DNA from: Candidatus Firestonebacteria bacterium RIFOXYD2_FULL_39_29
GTDB taxonomy: Bacteria; Oederibacteriota; D2-FULL-39-29
Assembly: GCA_001778375.1 (NCBI GenBank)
Contig: MFGV01000005.1
Span: 1 to 52,937 of the forward strand
DNA: 52,937 nt
Direction: 5' to 3'
Shown here piece after piece: positions 15,663 to 25,748 of the stretch. Under the pieces are notes generated by a model. It was not told where the DNA came from and searched no databases. It was given only the letters and a program-made list of their open reading frames with translations. Positions within the stretch are counted from its first letter, which is position 1; each line of letters begins with the position of its first letter. Position numbers and translations under genes: made by a program.

Positions 15663-16655
15663 ATGGCAATAGATAATACAGAAGCTATAAAGGTGGTTTG
15701 CGATAATATGGACAGGCTGATGAGTTGTTCTTTAAGGACCTTGGGTCATCCAAGGGCAGCTTATGTAAAGAAGCTGTATGAAAGAGAAAGGTCTGTTTTA
15801 GGTGAACCTATTTGTTATGTTTGTGCGAAGGAGATATTAAACCATCCGGGGTGCCGTATAGCAATAGTAACCGGAACCTATAATCCTGTTTATTTTCCCG
15901 GAGGGGAAACCGACGGACCCATAGGGGCCGTTGTTCTGGGAAGAGCTTTGGAACAATTAGGATATAAAATTACTTTATGTTTTGAAAAACAGATACTTCC
16001 TGCAATGCAAGCACTGGCAAAAGCGGCAGGTTTAAAAAAATATGAAGTGGAAGGGCTTACTATCGGAGAAGGAAACGGTTACGCAGAACTGGCGGAGAAA
16101 TATGACGGTGCAATATTTATTGAAAAAATCGGAACAAATAAAGCAGGCGTTCCTCACACTTCATCGGGGGTAAGGAGCGACTCTGATGATTCAGTCATAG
16201 ACGGGTTTGTAAACGGGATGCTGAAGAAAGATAAATTTTCAATTGGACTGGGAGACGGCGGCAATGAAATTGGTTTCGGGAAAATGTACGATTATGTAAG
16301 AGAAGTAGTTAGATACGGTGCCGAATGCCGTTGTCCGTGTAAAGACGGAATAGCCACAAAGCTCGCGACTAAAATTCTTTTTCCTTCTGCCATATCAAAT
16401 TGGTCGGCTTATTCCATTATTGCCGTGATAGCATTGATAAAAAATGATATTTCCTTGTGCCATACGCCGGAAAAAGAAATAGAACTTCTTGAGCTGGCGC
16501 CGAAAGTAGGTTGTTTTGAAGGGACAGTCGGCAAGGGTAAAGCCTACATTGATGCAGTTCCTGCCAGAGGGTCTGCTGCAATGGTTGAGTTGTTAAGAAC
16601 TGCAGTGGAAGTTGCTTACGGTGAAACAATATCTTTGGAAAGCCGTCTGTACTAA
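15663..16655 (+). CDS. D-glutamate cyclase-like protein (DUF4392)
   Basis: 330 residues matching the DUF4392/glutamate-cyclase-like family: RIAIVTGTYNPVYFPGGETD, then GAVVLGRALEQLGYKI, YDGAIFIEKIGTNKAGVPH and LGDGGNEIGFGK (~196-207). Characterised relatives convert D-glutamate to 5-oxo-D-proline; whether this protein does so is inference. GDGGNE with E and the G-G-E-T-D stretch likely line the active site. The usual length is ~300-500, so it is a complete stand-alone copy. GGAGG site before ATG; 24 nt after the beta-helix gene and 13 nt before the ornithine cyclodeaminase-like gene. The pair may act on linked amino- or imino-acid substrates. Confidence 0.75.
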   Translation: MAIDNTEAIKVVCDNMDRLMSCSLRTLGHPRAAYVKKLYERERSVLGEPICYVCAKEILNHPGCRIAIVTGTYNPVYFPGGETDGPIGAVVLGRALEQLGYKITLCFEKQILPAMQALAKAAGLKKYEVEGLTIGEGNGYAELAEKYDGAIFIEKIGTNKAGVPHTSSGVRSDSDDSVIDGFVNGMLKKDKFSIGLGDGGNEIGFGKMYDYVREVVRYGAECRCPCKDGIATKLATKILFPSAISNWSAYSIIAVIALIKNDISLCHTPEKEIELLELAPKVGCFEGTVGKGKAYIDAVPARGSAAMVELLRTAVEVAYGETISLESRLY

Positions 16656-16668
16656 AAGGAGCTGTTTG

Positions 16669-17658
16669 ATGAAAGTATTGATTTTGAATGAAAAAGATTT
16701 AAGAACAGCATTGAAAGATTCAAATCCGATAGACGATGTAGAGCAGGGTTTTAAAAAATTAACATTAAATGAAGCTGTGCTTCCGGGTATTATTTCACTG
16801 GAAATTCCGGAAAAAAAAGGCGAGTTTCATATAAAAGGAGCATATCTTCAGGGGAGTCCTTTTGTCGTTTTTAAATCAGCCAACAGCTATTATGATAATC
16901 CTGTTAAAGGGCTGCCTTCAAGCAGCGGCTTGTTTTTTGCATTTGATTCGGATACCGGTTTTATAAAGGCGTTAATGTTTGATAATAGTTTTTTAACCCA
17001 TGTAAGAACCGGGATATCAGGGGCCATCGGGACAAAGTATCTCTCAAATAAAGATTTAAAACAGGTTTTGATAGCCGGTTGTGGGACTCAGGGTCGCTTT
17101 CAATGGGAATATTTAAAAAAGGTAAGGAGTATAAAAAAATTAAAACTTTGGGATATTGACCCTAAAAAAGCCGAAGAATTTCAAAATGAAATAAAGGCGA
17201 AAGATAAAATAGATGTTTCAGTCGTGACCAGCTTAAAAGATACTGTGCCGGAATGCGATTGTATTACTACCGTTACCCCGAGTAAAAAACCTTTTATTTC
17301 ATTAGAGTGGATATCTAAAGGCACGCATATAAACGCTGTAGGCGCGGATAATCCGGATAAACAGGAACTTGATGAAAGAATATATGGAATAGCGGATGTT
17401 ATTATTGTCGACAGAAAAGCCCAATGCGTTAAATTTGGAGAAACTCATCATGCGATAGAAAATAATATAATCAAGGAAGAAGAAATTGACGGGGAGATCG
17501 GAGATGTGATAGCGGGTAAAGTTTGCGGGCGCACTTCTGTTGATCAGATAACAATATGCGATCTGACAGGAGTTGGAGTGCAAGATGCGGCAATAGCAGC
17601 TTTTGCAATTAAAAAAGCTACAGAAAAAGGGCTGGGAACGTATGCCGATATTTCCTGA
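16669..17658 (+). CDS. Ornithine cyclodeaminase/mu-crystallin family enzyme
   Basis: About 329 residues; ATG 16669 with AAGGAG upstream rather than the upstream in-frame ATG at 16612 inside the previous gene. The family pattern is clear: FHIKGAYLQGSPFVVFKSANSY, FDNSFLTHVRTGISGA (catalytic-lobe R-T-G-x-x-x-G-A), QVLIAGCGTQGR (NAD-binding G-x-G-x-x-G at ~133), CITTVTPSKKPFIS, HINAVGADNPDKQELD and DLTGVGVQDAAIA. Members include ornithine cyclodeaminases, ketimine reductases and alanine dehydrogenases. Only the family, not the substrate, can be stated. It sits between the D-glutamate cyclase-like gene and a secreted protein. Confidence 0.85.
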   Translation: MKVLILNEKDLRTALKDSNPIDDVEQGFKKLTLNEAVLPGIISLEIPEKKGEFHIKGAYLQGSPFVVFKSANSYYDNPVKGLPSSSGLFFAFDSDTGFIKALMFDNSFLTHVRTGISGAIGTKYLSNKDLKQVLIAGCGTQGRFQWEYLKKVRSIKKLKLWDIDPKKAEEFQNEIKAKDKIDVSVVTSLKDTVPECDCITTVTPSKKPFISLEWISKGTHINAVGADNPDKQELDERIYGIADVIIVDRKAQCVKFGETHHAIENNIIKEEEIDGEIGDVIAGKVCGRTSVDQITICDLTGVGVQDAAIAAFAIKKATEKGLGTYADIS

Positions 17659-17674
17659 TCCGGGAGAATGTAAA

Positions 17675-20600
17675 ATGTCTACAAAAATAAATTTAATACT
17701 TCTTTCTTTGAGTTGTTTTATTGTTTTAGCTTCTAATGCAAATAGTGTTTATGGACAAGCACCTTCAAAAGAAGAACGAATAGGGTTTTCAGAAGATTTT
17801 GATAAAATAGAAGGCTGGAAAACGGGTGAAAAAAATCCTCTTGCAGGGATGGAAGCAAAAGAAGGCCTGGGTGTTTTTAAAACATATATTGGCTCTTTTA
17901 TGGGAAGCAAACCTATTGAGCAAACCATAACTTTAAAACCCACTTCGGAAGCTGTGAAAGAATATGACATGGAAATTGATCTGGACAAATATAAATTTTT
18001 GATCGCCAAAATAGATGAAAAATCAATGTTTTCAATTTTAAGAATTAACGGTAAAGAAACAGAGGTGGCATATACCAGCGGAATAATTTCGGAAGACCTG
18101 GCAAAATTAGGTTTCAAAGGCAGAAAAAAATTAAGAATTGCAATTGAAATAATGAATAATGGCAGGGAATTAAAGATAGATTATCTCCGCCTGGCTAGCA
18201 GTTTAAATGACGAAGAAAAAAAAGGTTTAATAGTGTCTCCTGTCAGATTGTATAAGGAAAACATTCAAAGTCATCCGTACCAGAAACTTGAAGCGTTATA
18301 CAGCCGGTCCGCAAGACCGTTAATGGAAAATATAATAGAAGAAAAATTTATGTTCCGCGATGTCGGAACGGGCGCAGTTATGTGGAGGGTGACAGGACTT
18401 CCAGGGGATGAAGGATTTTCAGAAGAGTATGATATGTGGAAACCGGATGGTTCCGGCTTTTATGCGAAAGGTTCCAGGCACGGATATTTTGATTATAAAA
18501 CAAACAGATGGGAACAGGGCGGCAGCGTTGATCCAAATCCTGAGTATGAGGTCAGCTATCGTGAAAAAAAAGGATCTGTAATATTTAAAGCCCGTAATCA
18601 TCAAAACAATAAGATGGAAGTTGTATATGACACTCCTGTCAAACAGGGTCCGGGAAATAATAAGGGTCTTATTCACGGTGATAAAATGGTTGCTTTAATT
18701 GCGGGAGTTGAGCTGATAGTTGTTGATATGAAAGAACAGGATAAAAATAAACGGATAAAAACATTTCCATTGGGACCTGATGGCGCAAAAGGAGGCGGAT
18801 TCAGTTATGACGGGAAGTATTTTATCTACTATAGCCCCTTCGGAAGTTACGGTATTGTAATTGTGGATTTAGAAACAGGTAAGGTGGAAAAGGGCTCAAT
18901 TTTTACGTTTACTCATGGAATGGGAGGAAGCCCATACAGTATTATGGCCTACGGCGGAGGATCAAAGTTAATAGTTTCTGAAAAAGCCGATTATGGCGGT
19001 AATTCTCATCCAGGGAATGAACTTAAAGTATATGGTGTTTATCTTGATGCCGTGCAAACCGATTATGGCGGAATGACAAGAGATTGTAGATATGGTATTA
19101 CGAACGGGACCGGCGGGGAATTAGCAGGACAGCATGTTATGTTTGATGCTACTGATCCCGGCACTGTACTGCGCCTGTGTAATTGGAGGATATCAAGGAT
19201 ACAATGGAATCTTTTTACCAAAGCTATTGCAAGCCCTGACTATACCAAGCTTGTTCATCTGTCAGATATGCTCGGCAACGGTAATTATTATTTTTGTATA
19301 ATGAGATTACCTGATGCTCCAAAAGAGTTAAAAGCCTCAAAACAACAGGGCGGGGTTAAACTTGAATGGAAAATACCGGAAAGGCATGCTGAGTTAAAAG
19401 GATATAATATTTATAAGTCGAATAAAAGCGGAAATGGTTTTAAGCGGCTTAACTTGAAAGTAATATCTGAAACAGCTTACCTGGATACGGAATCAGGGTC
19501 TGAGACAGGATTCTATATGGTTGCTGCCGAAGAATATTCCGGATTAGAAGGATTCTTGTCACGTGAAGCCAGCGCGGGCGGGTTAAACGGGCCTGTTATC
19601 CTGCATTATGAAGCGGAGGAATGTGAAAAAACACTTCCAATGAGAGAGGTCTTAGACGGTTATGCTTCAGGATATCGCAGCATGCGGGTAACTAAGGTTG
19701 CTGAAGGCGAAGATTCCGGTTCTTTAACAATAAATCCTGGAATTTTTAAAAAAGGCAGCTATTTAATATGGGCAAGATGTAAAAATGCATCCGGCGGAGA
19801 TGGAAAGTTTTCTCTGAAGGTGCAAGGTAAGGAAACCGCCGTGTTAAAGGGAGTAACCGGTGATTGGAGTTGGATAAAAAGTACTGCAGAGGTTTCAATG
19901 TCACCCGGAGATAAATTATTGCTGGTTTCTAATGATGACGGCCTGGCGGTGGATAAAATAGTAATAACAAATGATAATAGTTATAAACCTGTTGGTTGTG
20001 ATGATAGGAAAGGCAAACCGGCAGCCGTTTTGGAATTTAAAGCATCTGAAGTTACTGCTAATTCGGTTAAATTAGAGTGGAAACCTAACATGGATTCTGA
20101 TTTGTATTACTATTCTGTGTATGTTTCTGAAAAACCTGATTTTAGTTTGGATAATGAAACAGTGTTATGTTCAGGAGAAAAAACAATAGCCTTGGATTGG
20201 GGTATAAAATCAAACACAAAATACTGTTATAAAGTGGTAGCTGTTGATAAACGGGGAAATATGTCCGACCCTGTTACTCTTGAAGTAAAAACCTCCGGTC
20301 TGGAAATAGTCACAAAAGATATTGAATCCGGAAAAGCAAAATTAAGCAGTTCACTTAAAACCGGAACTACCGAAGGAGTGAATTTTGTGGAATTTCCCAA
20401 GGATGCTGTTTCTGGAAACCAGTCTCTGACATTTGATCTTGATATCATCAAGGACGGTTCGTATTATTTCTGGATAGAAAATAGTCCCCGGCAGATAGGA
20501 GCCAGAACGGTTAAAGTGCTGGCAGATGGTAAAGACGTCGGATATTGGTCGGCTCGGGAACCGCTCAGGCTTGGCAGTGCTGCAGAAGTTAAACTTGAAG

Positions 20601-20833
20601 ATGCAAGATGGTTTGTAGAGCGTTTGTCAATAGCTCCAAATATCTGGGGAAACGGGGTCTGGAAAAGTTATTTGAATTTTAATACAGGAAAACATACTTT
20701 AACTATTGAATTTGATGAAAAAAAGGCCGGACTAACCCCGTTAATTTCGAAAATATGGTATAGTAATGATGCTTCGTTTATACCACCCGGTTATAATGTA
20801 CAGGCAAGATTTAATAAATTAAAAAGACAATAA
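17675..20833 (+). CDS. Secreted protein with propeller-like, CBM and FN3 modules
   Basis: About 1,052 residues. ATG 17675 follows CGGGAGA by ~8 nt and yields a signal peptide (MSTKINLILLSLSCFIVLAS, then VYGQ); the upstream in-frame ATG at 17603 lies inside the previous gene. Residues ~35-190 are beta-rich; ~190-550 show repeats like FVDVKEQ... and TLSPDYTKLVHLSDM that resemble a TolB-like propeller; then FN3 modules at ~550-640 (LKLEWKIPERH, YNIYKS) and ~790-880 (VKLEWKPNMDSDLYYYSVYVSE), with CBM6-like stretches between and after (LHYEAEE). No catalytic residues recognised. Likely an extracellular carbohydrate-binding or adhesion protein. Confidence 0.65.
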   Translation: MSTKINLILLSLSCFIVLASNANSVYGQAPSKEERIGFSEDFDKIEGWKTGEKNPLAGMEAKEGLGVFKTYIGSFMGSKPIEQTITLKPTSEAVKEYDMEIDLDKYKFLIAKIDEKSMFSILRINGKETEVAYTSGIISEDLAKLGFKGRKKLRIAIEIMNNGRELKIDYLRLASSLNDEEKKGLIVSPVRLYKENIQSHPYQKLEALYSRSARPLMENIIEEKFMFRDVGTGAVMWRVTGLPGDEGFSEEYDMWKPDGSGFYAKGSRHGYFDYKTNRWEQGGSVDPNPEYEVSYREKKGSVIFKARNHQNNKMEVVYDTPVKQGPGNNKGLIHGDKMVALIAGVELIVVDMKEQDKNKRIKTFPLGPDGAKGGGFSYDGKYFIYYSPFGSYGIVIVDLETGKVEKGSIFTFTHGMGGSPYSIMAYGGGSKLIVSEKADYGGNSHPGNELKVYGVYLDAVQTDYGGMTRDCRYGITNGTGGELAGQHVMFDATDPGTVLRLCNWRISRIQWNLFTKAIASPDYTKLVHLSDMLGNGNYYFCIMRLPDAPKELKASKQQGGVKLEWKIPERHAELKGYNIYKSNKSGNGFKRLNLKVISETAYLDTESGSETGFYMVAAEEYSGLEGFLSREASAGGLNGPVILHYEAEECEKTLPMREVLDGYASGYRSMRVTKVAEGEDSGSLTINPGIFKKGSYLIWARCKNASGGDGKFSLKVQGKETAVLKGVTGDWSWIKSTAEVSMSPGDKLLLVSNDDGLAVDKIVITNDNSYKPVGCDDRKGKPAAVLEFKASEVTANSVKLEWKPNMDSDLYYYSVYVSEKPDFSLDNETVLCSGEKTIALDWGIKSNTKYCYKVVAVDKRGNMSDPVTLEVKTSGLEIVTKDIESGKAKLSSSLKTGTTEGVNFVEFPKDAVSGNQSLTFDLDIIKDGSYYFWIENSPRQIGARTVKVLADGKDVGYWSAREPLRLGSAAEVKLEDARWFVERLSIAPNIWGNGVWKSYLNFNTGKHTLTIEFDEKKAGLTPLISKIWYSNDASFIPPGYNVQARFNKLKRQ

Positions 20834-20863
20834 TAATCTTAGTATAAAAAGAGGAGGAGTTTA

Positions 20864-20929
20864 ATGCGGAACATACTTAACACGTCCTTCCGTGATTGCC
20901 GTTTATGGGGATTACCTGTTAATATCTGA
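20864..20929 (+). CDS. Possible 21-aa leader peptide
   Basis: In the 207-bp gap between two operons, ATG 20864 has an unusually strong AAGAGGAGGAGT site. The frame is only 21 codons (MRNILNTSFRDCRLWGLPVN ...). It may be a leader, a decayed gene or an accident. The rest of the gap to 21040 holds no other signal I trust. Confidence 0.25.
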   Translation: MRNILNTSFRDCRLWGLPVNI

Positions 20930-21040
20930 TATGTATTCACATAGAGTAATGCGCTGTAAATTAGTTTATAATCAGGAATTCAGACTGGAATGCAACTGAT
21001 TAAGTACATTTGTTTTACCATAATCAGTTAGGGAGATATC

Positions 21041-22921
21041 GTGAGCAAATATGAAGGTTTGGGCGTATTTTTTGTTTTTATTTTTGTTATTTTATTGCTT
21101 AAGGGAATAGGGCATGCTCAGGATTTTGTAAAACCTGTTAATAAGATCTGTAATATTAATCTTGTGTCGGATGTGGAACCTGATATGACCTCATTGGACA
21201 GTATAATAAAAGATATTACTAAACCGGGTATGACTGATGAGCAAAAGTGTCTTGAGGCTATGAAATTTGTAAATGAGCATAGATTCTGGGCTCCCTCCCT
21301 CAGGACTCCGGGTTACGGTCTTGATGAAGGCGGAACTGATCTAATATTACTTATGAATTCTACAATACCGACAATTTGCCAGCAGGATGCCGCACTTTGT
21401 TCCATACTGTGGATGTGCATGGGGTATGATGTTCGTTACTGGCAGTTAAAAGGACATACTACAAGCGAAGTCAAATGGGGTGATAAATGGCGTAATTTAG
21501 ATGCCACATTTCCGGAAGTTGCAAAAGGTTCTGATGGCAGTATTGTGGGAGTTATCGAGGGTAATAAAAGGTATAAGCCGAATATAAGTTACATTGAAAA
21601 ATATGATGATTTTATCGTGGGGCATTCAATGACTATGGGTTTAAGAAAAGGGGAGAATTTTACAAGATACTGGGGGCCTATTTCAAAAGATCCTGATTAT
21701 TGGATCCCGGATTTAAATAAAGAAATGCCTCATGATAAGGGTAATGAAAGAAGAAGTTTGGCAACAATCATAGAAAAAAAACCTTATAGATTTGAAACCC
21801 AGGGTTGCGGCTATGGAAATGGGCTATGGGTTTTTGTTCCGGATTTTGTTAGTTCGGATTGGAAGGATTTTGTTGAATATGAGGAAAATATCAGAGTCCC
21901 GCAAACTAAAGAAGGATATGTGAAATCAATGAGTCCTGCAAAAAAAGGGGTCATTATTCTGAAAGTTTACACTCCATACCTTATTGACTGCGCCTGGATA
22001 AAAGGAAAATGCAAAAAAGAAACAAATGACAGTCTTAATATTTATGTTTCTAAAAACAACGGGATGAATTGGGAATCCGTATGGGATGCCAGGTTGATGA
22101 AAACCGGAGAAGAAAAATTCAATATCCCCGTAAGATCAATCGTAAGACAGGAACTAAGTTATCTGGTAAAAATAGAAATTGACGGTGCCTCCGCAGGATT
22201 TAAAGATTTAAGGGTTGAAACTGTTGTTCAGGTAAATCCGTTGTCGCTTCCTGCGTTAAAAACGGGAGAAAACAGTATAAGTTTTGATGCCGGAGAGCAG
22301 ACGGAGCGTATTACGGTTATACCGGAAAAGAATAAGTTTCCGGAATTAAAGAATCAATGGAGTAAGGAAATAGAAAAGGGATTTGTAGAAGCTTCTATGA
22401 TAAAACCGGAAAATGAAAATGCTTTGATAATAAAGGTAAAGGCACCCGGCAATATAAAAAAAATAAGTTGGGGCGGCAGATTTAGAAAGGATGCTTTTCA
22501 AATGTCTTATTCTTGTGATAATAAAGAATGGAAGAAACAAGAAGTATCAAATAAATATATATTTCCCGGCACAGATGCTGCTAAAAGACTTATAGCAGTT
22601 TACGAGAAAGTTGCTAATCTGCCCGGTGATTGCAAGACGATATATTTAAAGATGGGAACAACAAATGATTGGATACGGGTAGTCCAATATTTGCGGGCAG
22701 ATGTTGATTATTCCGCAAAAATAAACAATTTTAATAGTAAATCTTTTCCTGCCGGTATTAAAGTAAAATATTGCTGGGTGGAAGAAAAAGACGGGAAAAA
22801 AGAAGAAAAGTACCATACTGAAGAAATAAAGTCCGTTCCTCATAAATTTAAGATAAAAGTAGAAGGTTCGGAAAGACCTGTTATGAAATGGGTAAAGATT
22901 GAATATGGAGAGGTAGAGTAG
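21041..22921 (+). CDS. Secreted transglutaminase-like protein
   Basis: 626 residues; GTG start with GGGAG upstream, then a signal-anchor (VFFVFIFVILLLKGIGHAQ). Residues ~55-160 have the transglutaminase-like core: IPTICQQDAALCSILWMCMGY with the catalytic Cys at ~112, KGHTTSEVKWGDKWRNLDATF with His ~137 and Asp ~152. The remainder is beta-rich, with segments resembling C-terminal beta-sandwich or discoidin-like domains, so binding to a polymer is plausible. Such secreted transglutaminase-fold proteins are often peptidases rather than cross-linkers. The stop is 3 nt before the ATG of the ceramidase-like gene, so co-translated. Confidence 0.75.
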   Translation: MSKYEGLGVFFVFIFVILLLKGIGHAQDFVKPVNKICNINLVSDVEPDMTSLDSIIKDITKPGMTDEQKCLEAMKFVNEHRFWAPSLRTPGYGLDEGGTDLILLMNSTIPTICQQDAALCSILWMCMGYDVRYWQLKGHTTSEVKWGDKWRNLDATFPEVAKGSDGSIVGVIEGNKRYKPNISYIEKYDDFIVGHSMTMGLRKGENFTRYWGPISKDPDYWIPDLNKEMPHDKGNERRSLATIIEKKPYRFETQGCGYGNGLWVFVPDFVSSDWKDFVEYEENIRVPQTKEGYVKSMSPAKKGVIILKVYTPYLIDCAWIKGKCKKETNDSLNIYVSKNNGMNWESVWDARLMKTGEEKFNIPVRSIVRQELSYLVKIEIDGASAGFKDLRVETVVQVNPLSLPALKTGENSISFDAGEQTERITVIPEKNKFPELKNQWSKEIEKGFVEASMIKPENENALIIKVKAPGNIKKISWGGRFRKDAFQMSYSCDNKEWKKQEVSNKYIFPGTDAAKRLIAVYEKVANLPGDCKTIYLKMGTTNDWIRVVQYLRADVDYSAKINNFNSKSFPAGIKVKYCWVEEKDGKKEEKYHTEEIKSVPHKFKIKVEGSERPVMKWVKIEYGEVE

Positions 22922-22924
22922 AAA

Positions 22925-24376
22925 ATGACCGGGAAAGTTAATAAATGTATATTGAATGGTAATATTCAGATAGCATTTTCAAGTACTATTATTACTGATT
23001 GCGGGCAAGTTTCAAGGGCGTCTCGCGGATATGATAAGCCTGAACCCCCGGCAATTCATGATGACCTTAAAGCAAGAGTGCTTTTGGTGAAATCAGACAA
23101 AAAAGAGATGGTTTTGATTTCCTGCGACTTTGGCGGATTTGACCTGTATGAAATTAATAAAATAAAGGAACAAATTAAGAGAATCGGAATTTCCCCCTGC
23201 AATGTTACGATATTTTGCTCCCATACTCATGCAGGATTTGACAAGATAAATAGCGGAAAAATTGGAGAAAAACTTGCTAATATAATAAAAAAATCAAGAA
23301 AGAATATGGTGTCTGCTTCCGTAGGATTCCTTGAAGTTAACGCCGGTACGGGTATCAATATTAATAGAAGAGTTGTCTTACCGGATGGTTATGGTGTTTT
23401 TTGTATTATGTATAATACCGACTGTACTATTGGAAGTAATAAACTTAATTGTACAAAACAAGTGCGTAAGCAGTTTGAAGCATTGGGGTTAGATTGTAGA
23501 AAAGCTAATATTCTCAAAAAACCGGTTTATACTGACAGACCCGTAGATACTACATTAAACGCTATTTATTTTAAGGATGATAAAGGGAAGTTATTGGGAT
23601 CGTTTGTGCGGTTTTCAGGACATGCTTGTGTCGTCTCCTCAAAACATATAGGAAACCGTATTTCGGCGGATTATGTCGGATATCTTTGTAGAAAAGTTGA
23701 AAAAGAGCTGGGTGGAATATGCCTTTTTGGAAACGGCCCTTCCGGAGATATTAGAATGCTTTATCGTGAGAATACTTTCAAGGAAGCCGAAAGATTCGGA
23801 AATTTGCTGGCGGGTAAGGTTATCGATAACTTCAAAAAAACGGATTATAGACCGCTTGTTTCTTGCGGGGTAATTCAAAAAGAAGTTGACTTTCCGGTTA
23901 ATAAAAAATTCCCTAAGACAGTTGAAGCGGGAAAAGAAAAATCTGAATATTTAAAAAAAGAAATATTGCAGCGAATAGCCGATAGGAAAGATATTCGAGG
24001 AATAAAAACTCTTTATGATGAAAAATATTATATTGAGTCTAAGACGAGATTGTTCAGCAGGGACAGGCATACCTGGGATGAATGCCTTTCCGGAAAATTA
24101 AAACGTGAAGTTCAGTATATGTATTTCAATGATATCGGCATTGCCGCCTTACCCGGGGAAATATTTACAAAGATTGGGCAGCGTATAAAAAACGAAATTG
24201 GAAAAGAAAAAGTATTTACGGTCAGTCTGGCTAACAGTTATTTGTGTTATTTTCCTCCTAAAGAAGAGTATGGGATGGGAGCATATGAAGTTGGTCAAAA
24301 TTTGCTGGCACCTGATTCGGTAGATAGACTTGTGAATGAATCTGTTTTATTAAGCAGATATTGCTCCGAATCATAG
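22925..24376 (+). CDS. Neutral ceramidase-like hydrolase
   Basis: 483 residues with the neutral/alkaline ceramidase N-terminal family pattern: a zinc-binding FCSHTHAGFD (~97-106, two His), a second His in SGHACVVSSKH (~232), SADYVGYLCRKVEKELGG, and FGNGPSGDIR (~268). In characterised members the serine nucleophile lies in that G-P-S-G-D motif and is conserved here. No signal peptide is visible, so it is likely cytoplasmic, unlike true ceramidases. Related proteins in PVC-group bacteria act on unknown amide substrates. Start at ATG 22925 with the site GGAGAGG in the preceding gene's end. Confidence 0.75.
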   Translation: MTGKVNKCILNGNIQIAFSSTIITDCGQVSRASRGYDKPEPPAIHDDLKARVLLVKSDKKEMVLISCDFGGFDLYEINKIKEQIKRIGISPCNVTIFCSHTHAGFDKINSGKIGEKLANIIKKSRKNMVSASVGFLEVNAGTGININRRVVLPDGYGVFCIMYNTDCTIGSNKLNCTKQVRKQFEALGLDCRKANILKKPVYTDRPVDTTLNAIYFKDDKGKLLGSFVRFSGHACVVSSKHIGNRISADYVGYLCRKVEKELGGICLFGNGPSGDIRMLYRENTFKEAERFGNLLAGKVIDNFKKTDYRPLVSCGVIQKEVDFPVNKKFPKTVEAGKEKSEYLKKEILQRIADRKDIRGIKTLYDEKYYIESKTRLFSRDRHTWDECLSGKLKREVQYMYFNDIGIAALPGEIFTKIGQRIKNEIGKEKVFTVSLANSYLCYFPPKEEYGMGAYEVGQNLLAPDSVDRLVNESVLLSRYCSES

Positions 24377-24450
24377 TTTACTGAGGATAGGCATTTTGGA
24401 ATGGGAGTTTTGTAGCAGGGAAAAGGTATTAAATTAGAAAGGAAGCTATA

Positions 24451-25665
24451 ATGAAGTTGAAAAATAATAATCTAATATTTTTGACGGCTTTTATTAATGG
24501 TATACATACTTATATGATGAGAGTTTTAATACAGCCGTTTGTTCTAAGTATCACTTCTTCTATGACTATGGTCGGATTGGTCGACGGTTTGACTCATAGT
24601 CTTGTTCCTTCCTTGATACAACTGCCAAGCGGTTTTGTTTCCGACAGGGTGGGAAGGAAGACTCCGATAATCGTCGCCAGTATTTTAATAATATTCTCGT
24701 TTCTTGTTTTTCTGTCGGCGTATTTTACCGGATCAATAGCTCTTGTTATTCTTGGGGCGGTATTGTTTGGACTCGGGACTTTGGGCGCGCCTGCAAGAGA
24801 TTCTATGGTTGCCGAGTCTGCGGATGCGTCAAAAAGAATAATGCTGTACAATTTAGTTGCGTTTGCTATGGTTGTTCCGGGAATCTTTACTTCGTTTTTA
24901 GGCGGTAAAATAGCGGATATCCGGGGGTATAATGCTGTTTTTGTGATAAGTGTTTTTCTTGAAATCGCATGCTTGATTTTATATTTATTTTTGCGGGAAA
25001 GTATGACGAATAAAGAAAACGATATTTTCAACAGAAAACATATGAATATATTTTTAAAGAATGTTTTCAATGTTCCCCGCGCTTTGCTTGTTTTTTATCT
25101 CATAATAGCTGTTGACAGTTTTGTCTGGGGCTTAGGTTACAGAATACTGTTTGGACTTCTTCGAAGGGAATATAGTTTAAGTCTGACACAAATTGGAATT
25201 TTGGGCAGTGTTTCTGTATTTTCCTGGGCTGTGTTACAGATACCAATAGGTTTGTTTATGAATAAATTTGGCTGCAAAAAAGCTCTAATTTTGTCGGAAG
25301 TTTTCGGGGGTGTCGGCCTTTTAGGTATAATTCTTTTTAAAAATTTCGGGCTGCTTGTTGTTTTTCAGGTTTTTCTGGGTCTTATTCCGGCCTTCTGGCT
25401 GCCTGCGATCAGAATACTTGTAGCAAACAGTGTTTCTGAGAATCAAAGAGCGGAATCTCTTGGCAGGTTGACTCTTTTTACCGGTGTTACCGGCTTTTTG
25501 GGTTCTTTTGCAGGAGGAGTTATTTATGAAATGTCAGGTTTAATACTTCCTGTTTTATTGAATGTTATCGGTGCGGCAATAATGGTTTTTACTATTTTAT
25601 TTTTTATTAAGGAATCAAAAGATAAAAGCCTTATGGAAGTTGAGCCGGAGTATAAAGTTCCTTAA
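24451..25665 (+). CDS. MFS transporter
   Basis: 404 residues with about twelve hydrophobic segments. The loop LPSGFVSDRVGRKTPIIVAS (residues ~53-72) is the classic MFS G-x-x-x-D-R-x-G-R-K/R-x signature between TM2 and TM3, and a weaker copy IPIGLFMNKFGCKKALIL occurs at the second half. GAAAGGAAG precedes the ATG. Substrate cannot be inferred; the neighbours (ceramidase-like hydrolase, Gfo/Idh/MocA dehydrogenase, amidohydrolase) suggest uptake of a sugar-like or acylated small molecule. Confidence 0.9.
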   Translation: MKLKNNNLIFLTAFINGIHTYMMRVLIQPFVLSITSSMTMVGLVDGLTHSLVPSLIQLPSGFVSDRVGRKTPIIVASILIIFSFLVFLSAYFTGSIALVILGAVLFGLGTLGAPARDSMVAESADASKRIMLYNLVAFAMVVPGIFTSFLGGKIADIRGYNAVFVISVFLEIACLILYLFLRESMTNKENDIFNRKHMNIFLKNVFNVPRALLVFYLIIAVDSFVWGLGYRILFGLLRREYSLSLTQIGILGSVSVFSWAVLQIPIGLFMNKFGCKKALILSEVFGGVGLLGIILFKNFGLLVVFQVFLGLIPAFWLPAIRILVANSVSENQRAESLGRLTLFTGVTGFLGSFAGGVIYEMSGLILPVLLNVIGAAIMVFTILFFIKESKDKSLMEVEPEYKVP

Positions 25666-25748
25666 TATTTGAACATTGTTCTGTGAAGTTCCGTATGAAT
25701 TATCATCGCAATTACGTTTAATGTAATCAGTAAAAAGGAGAGGATACT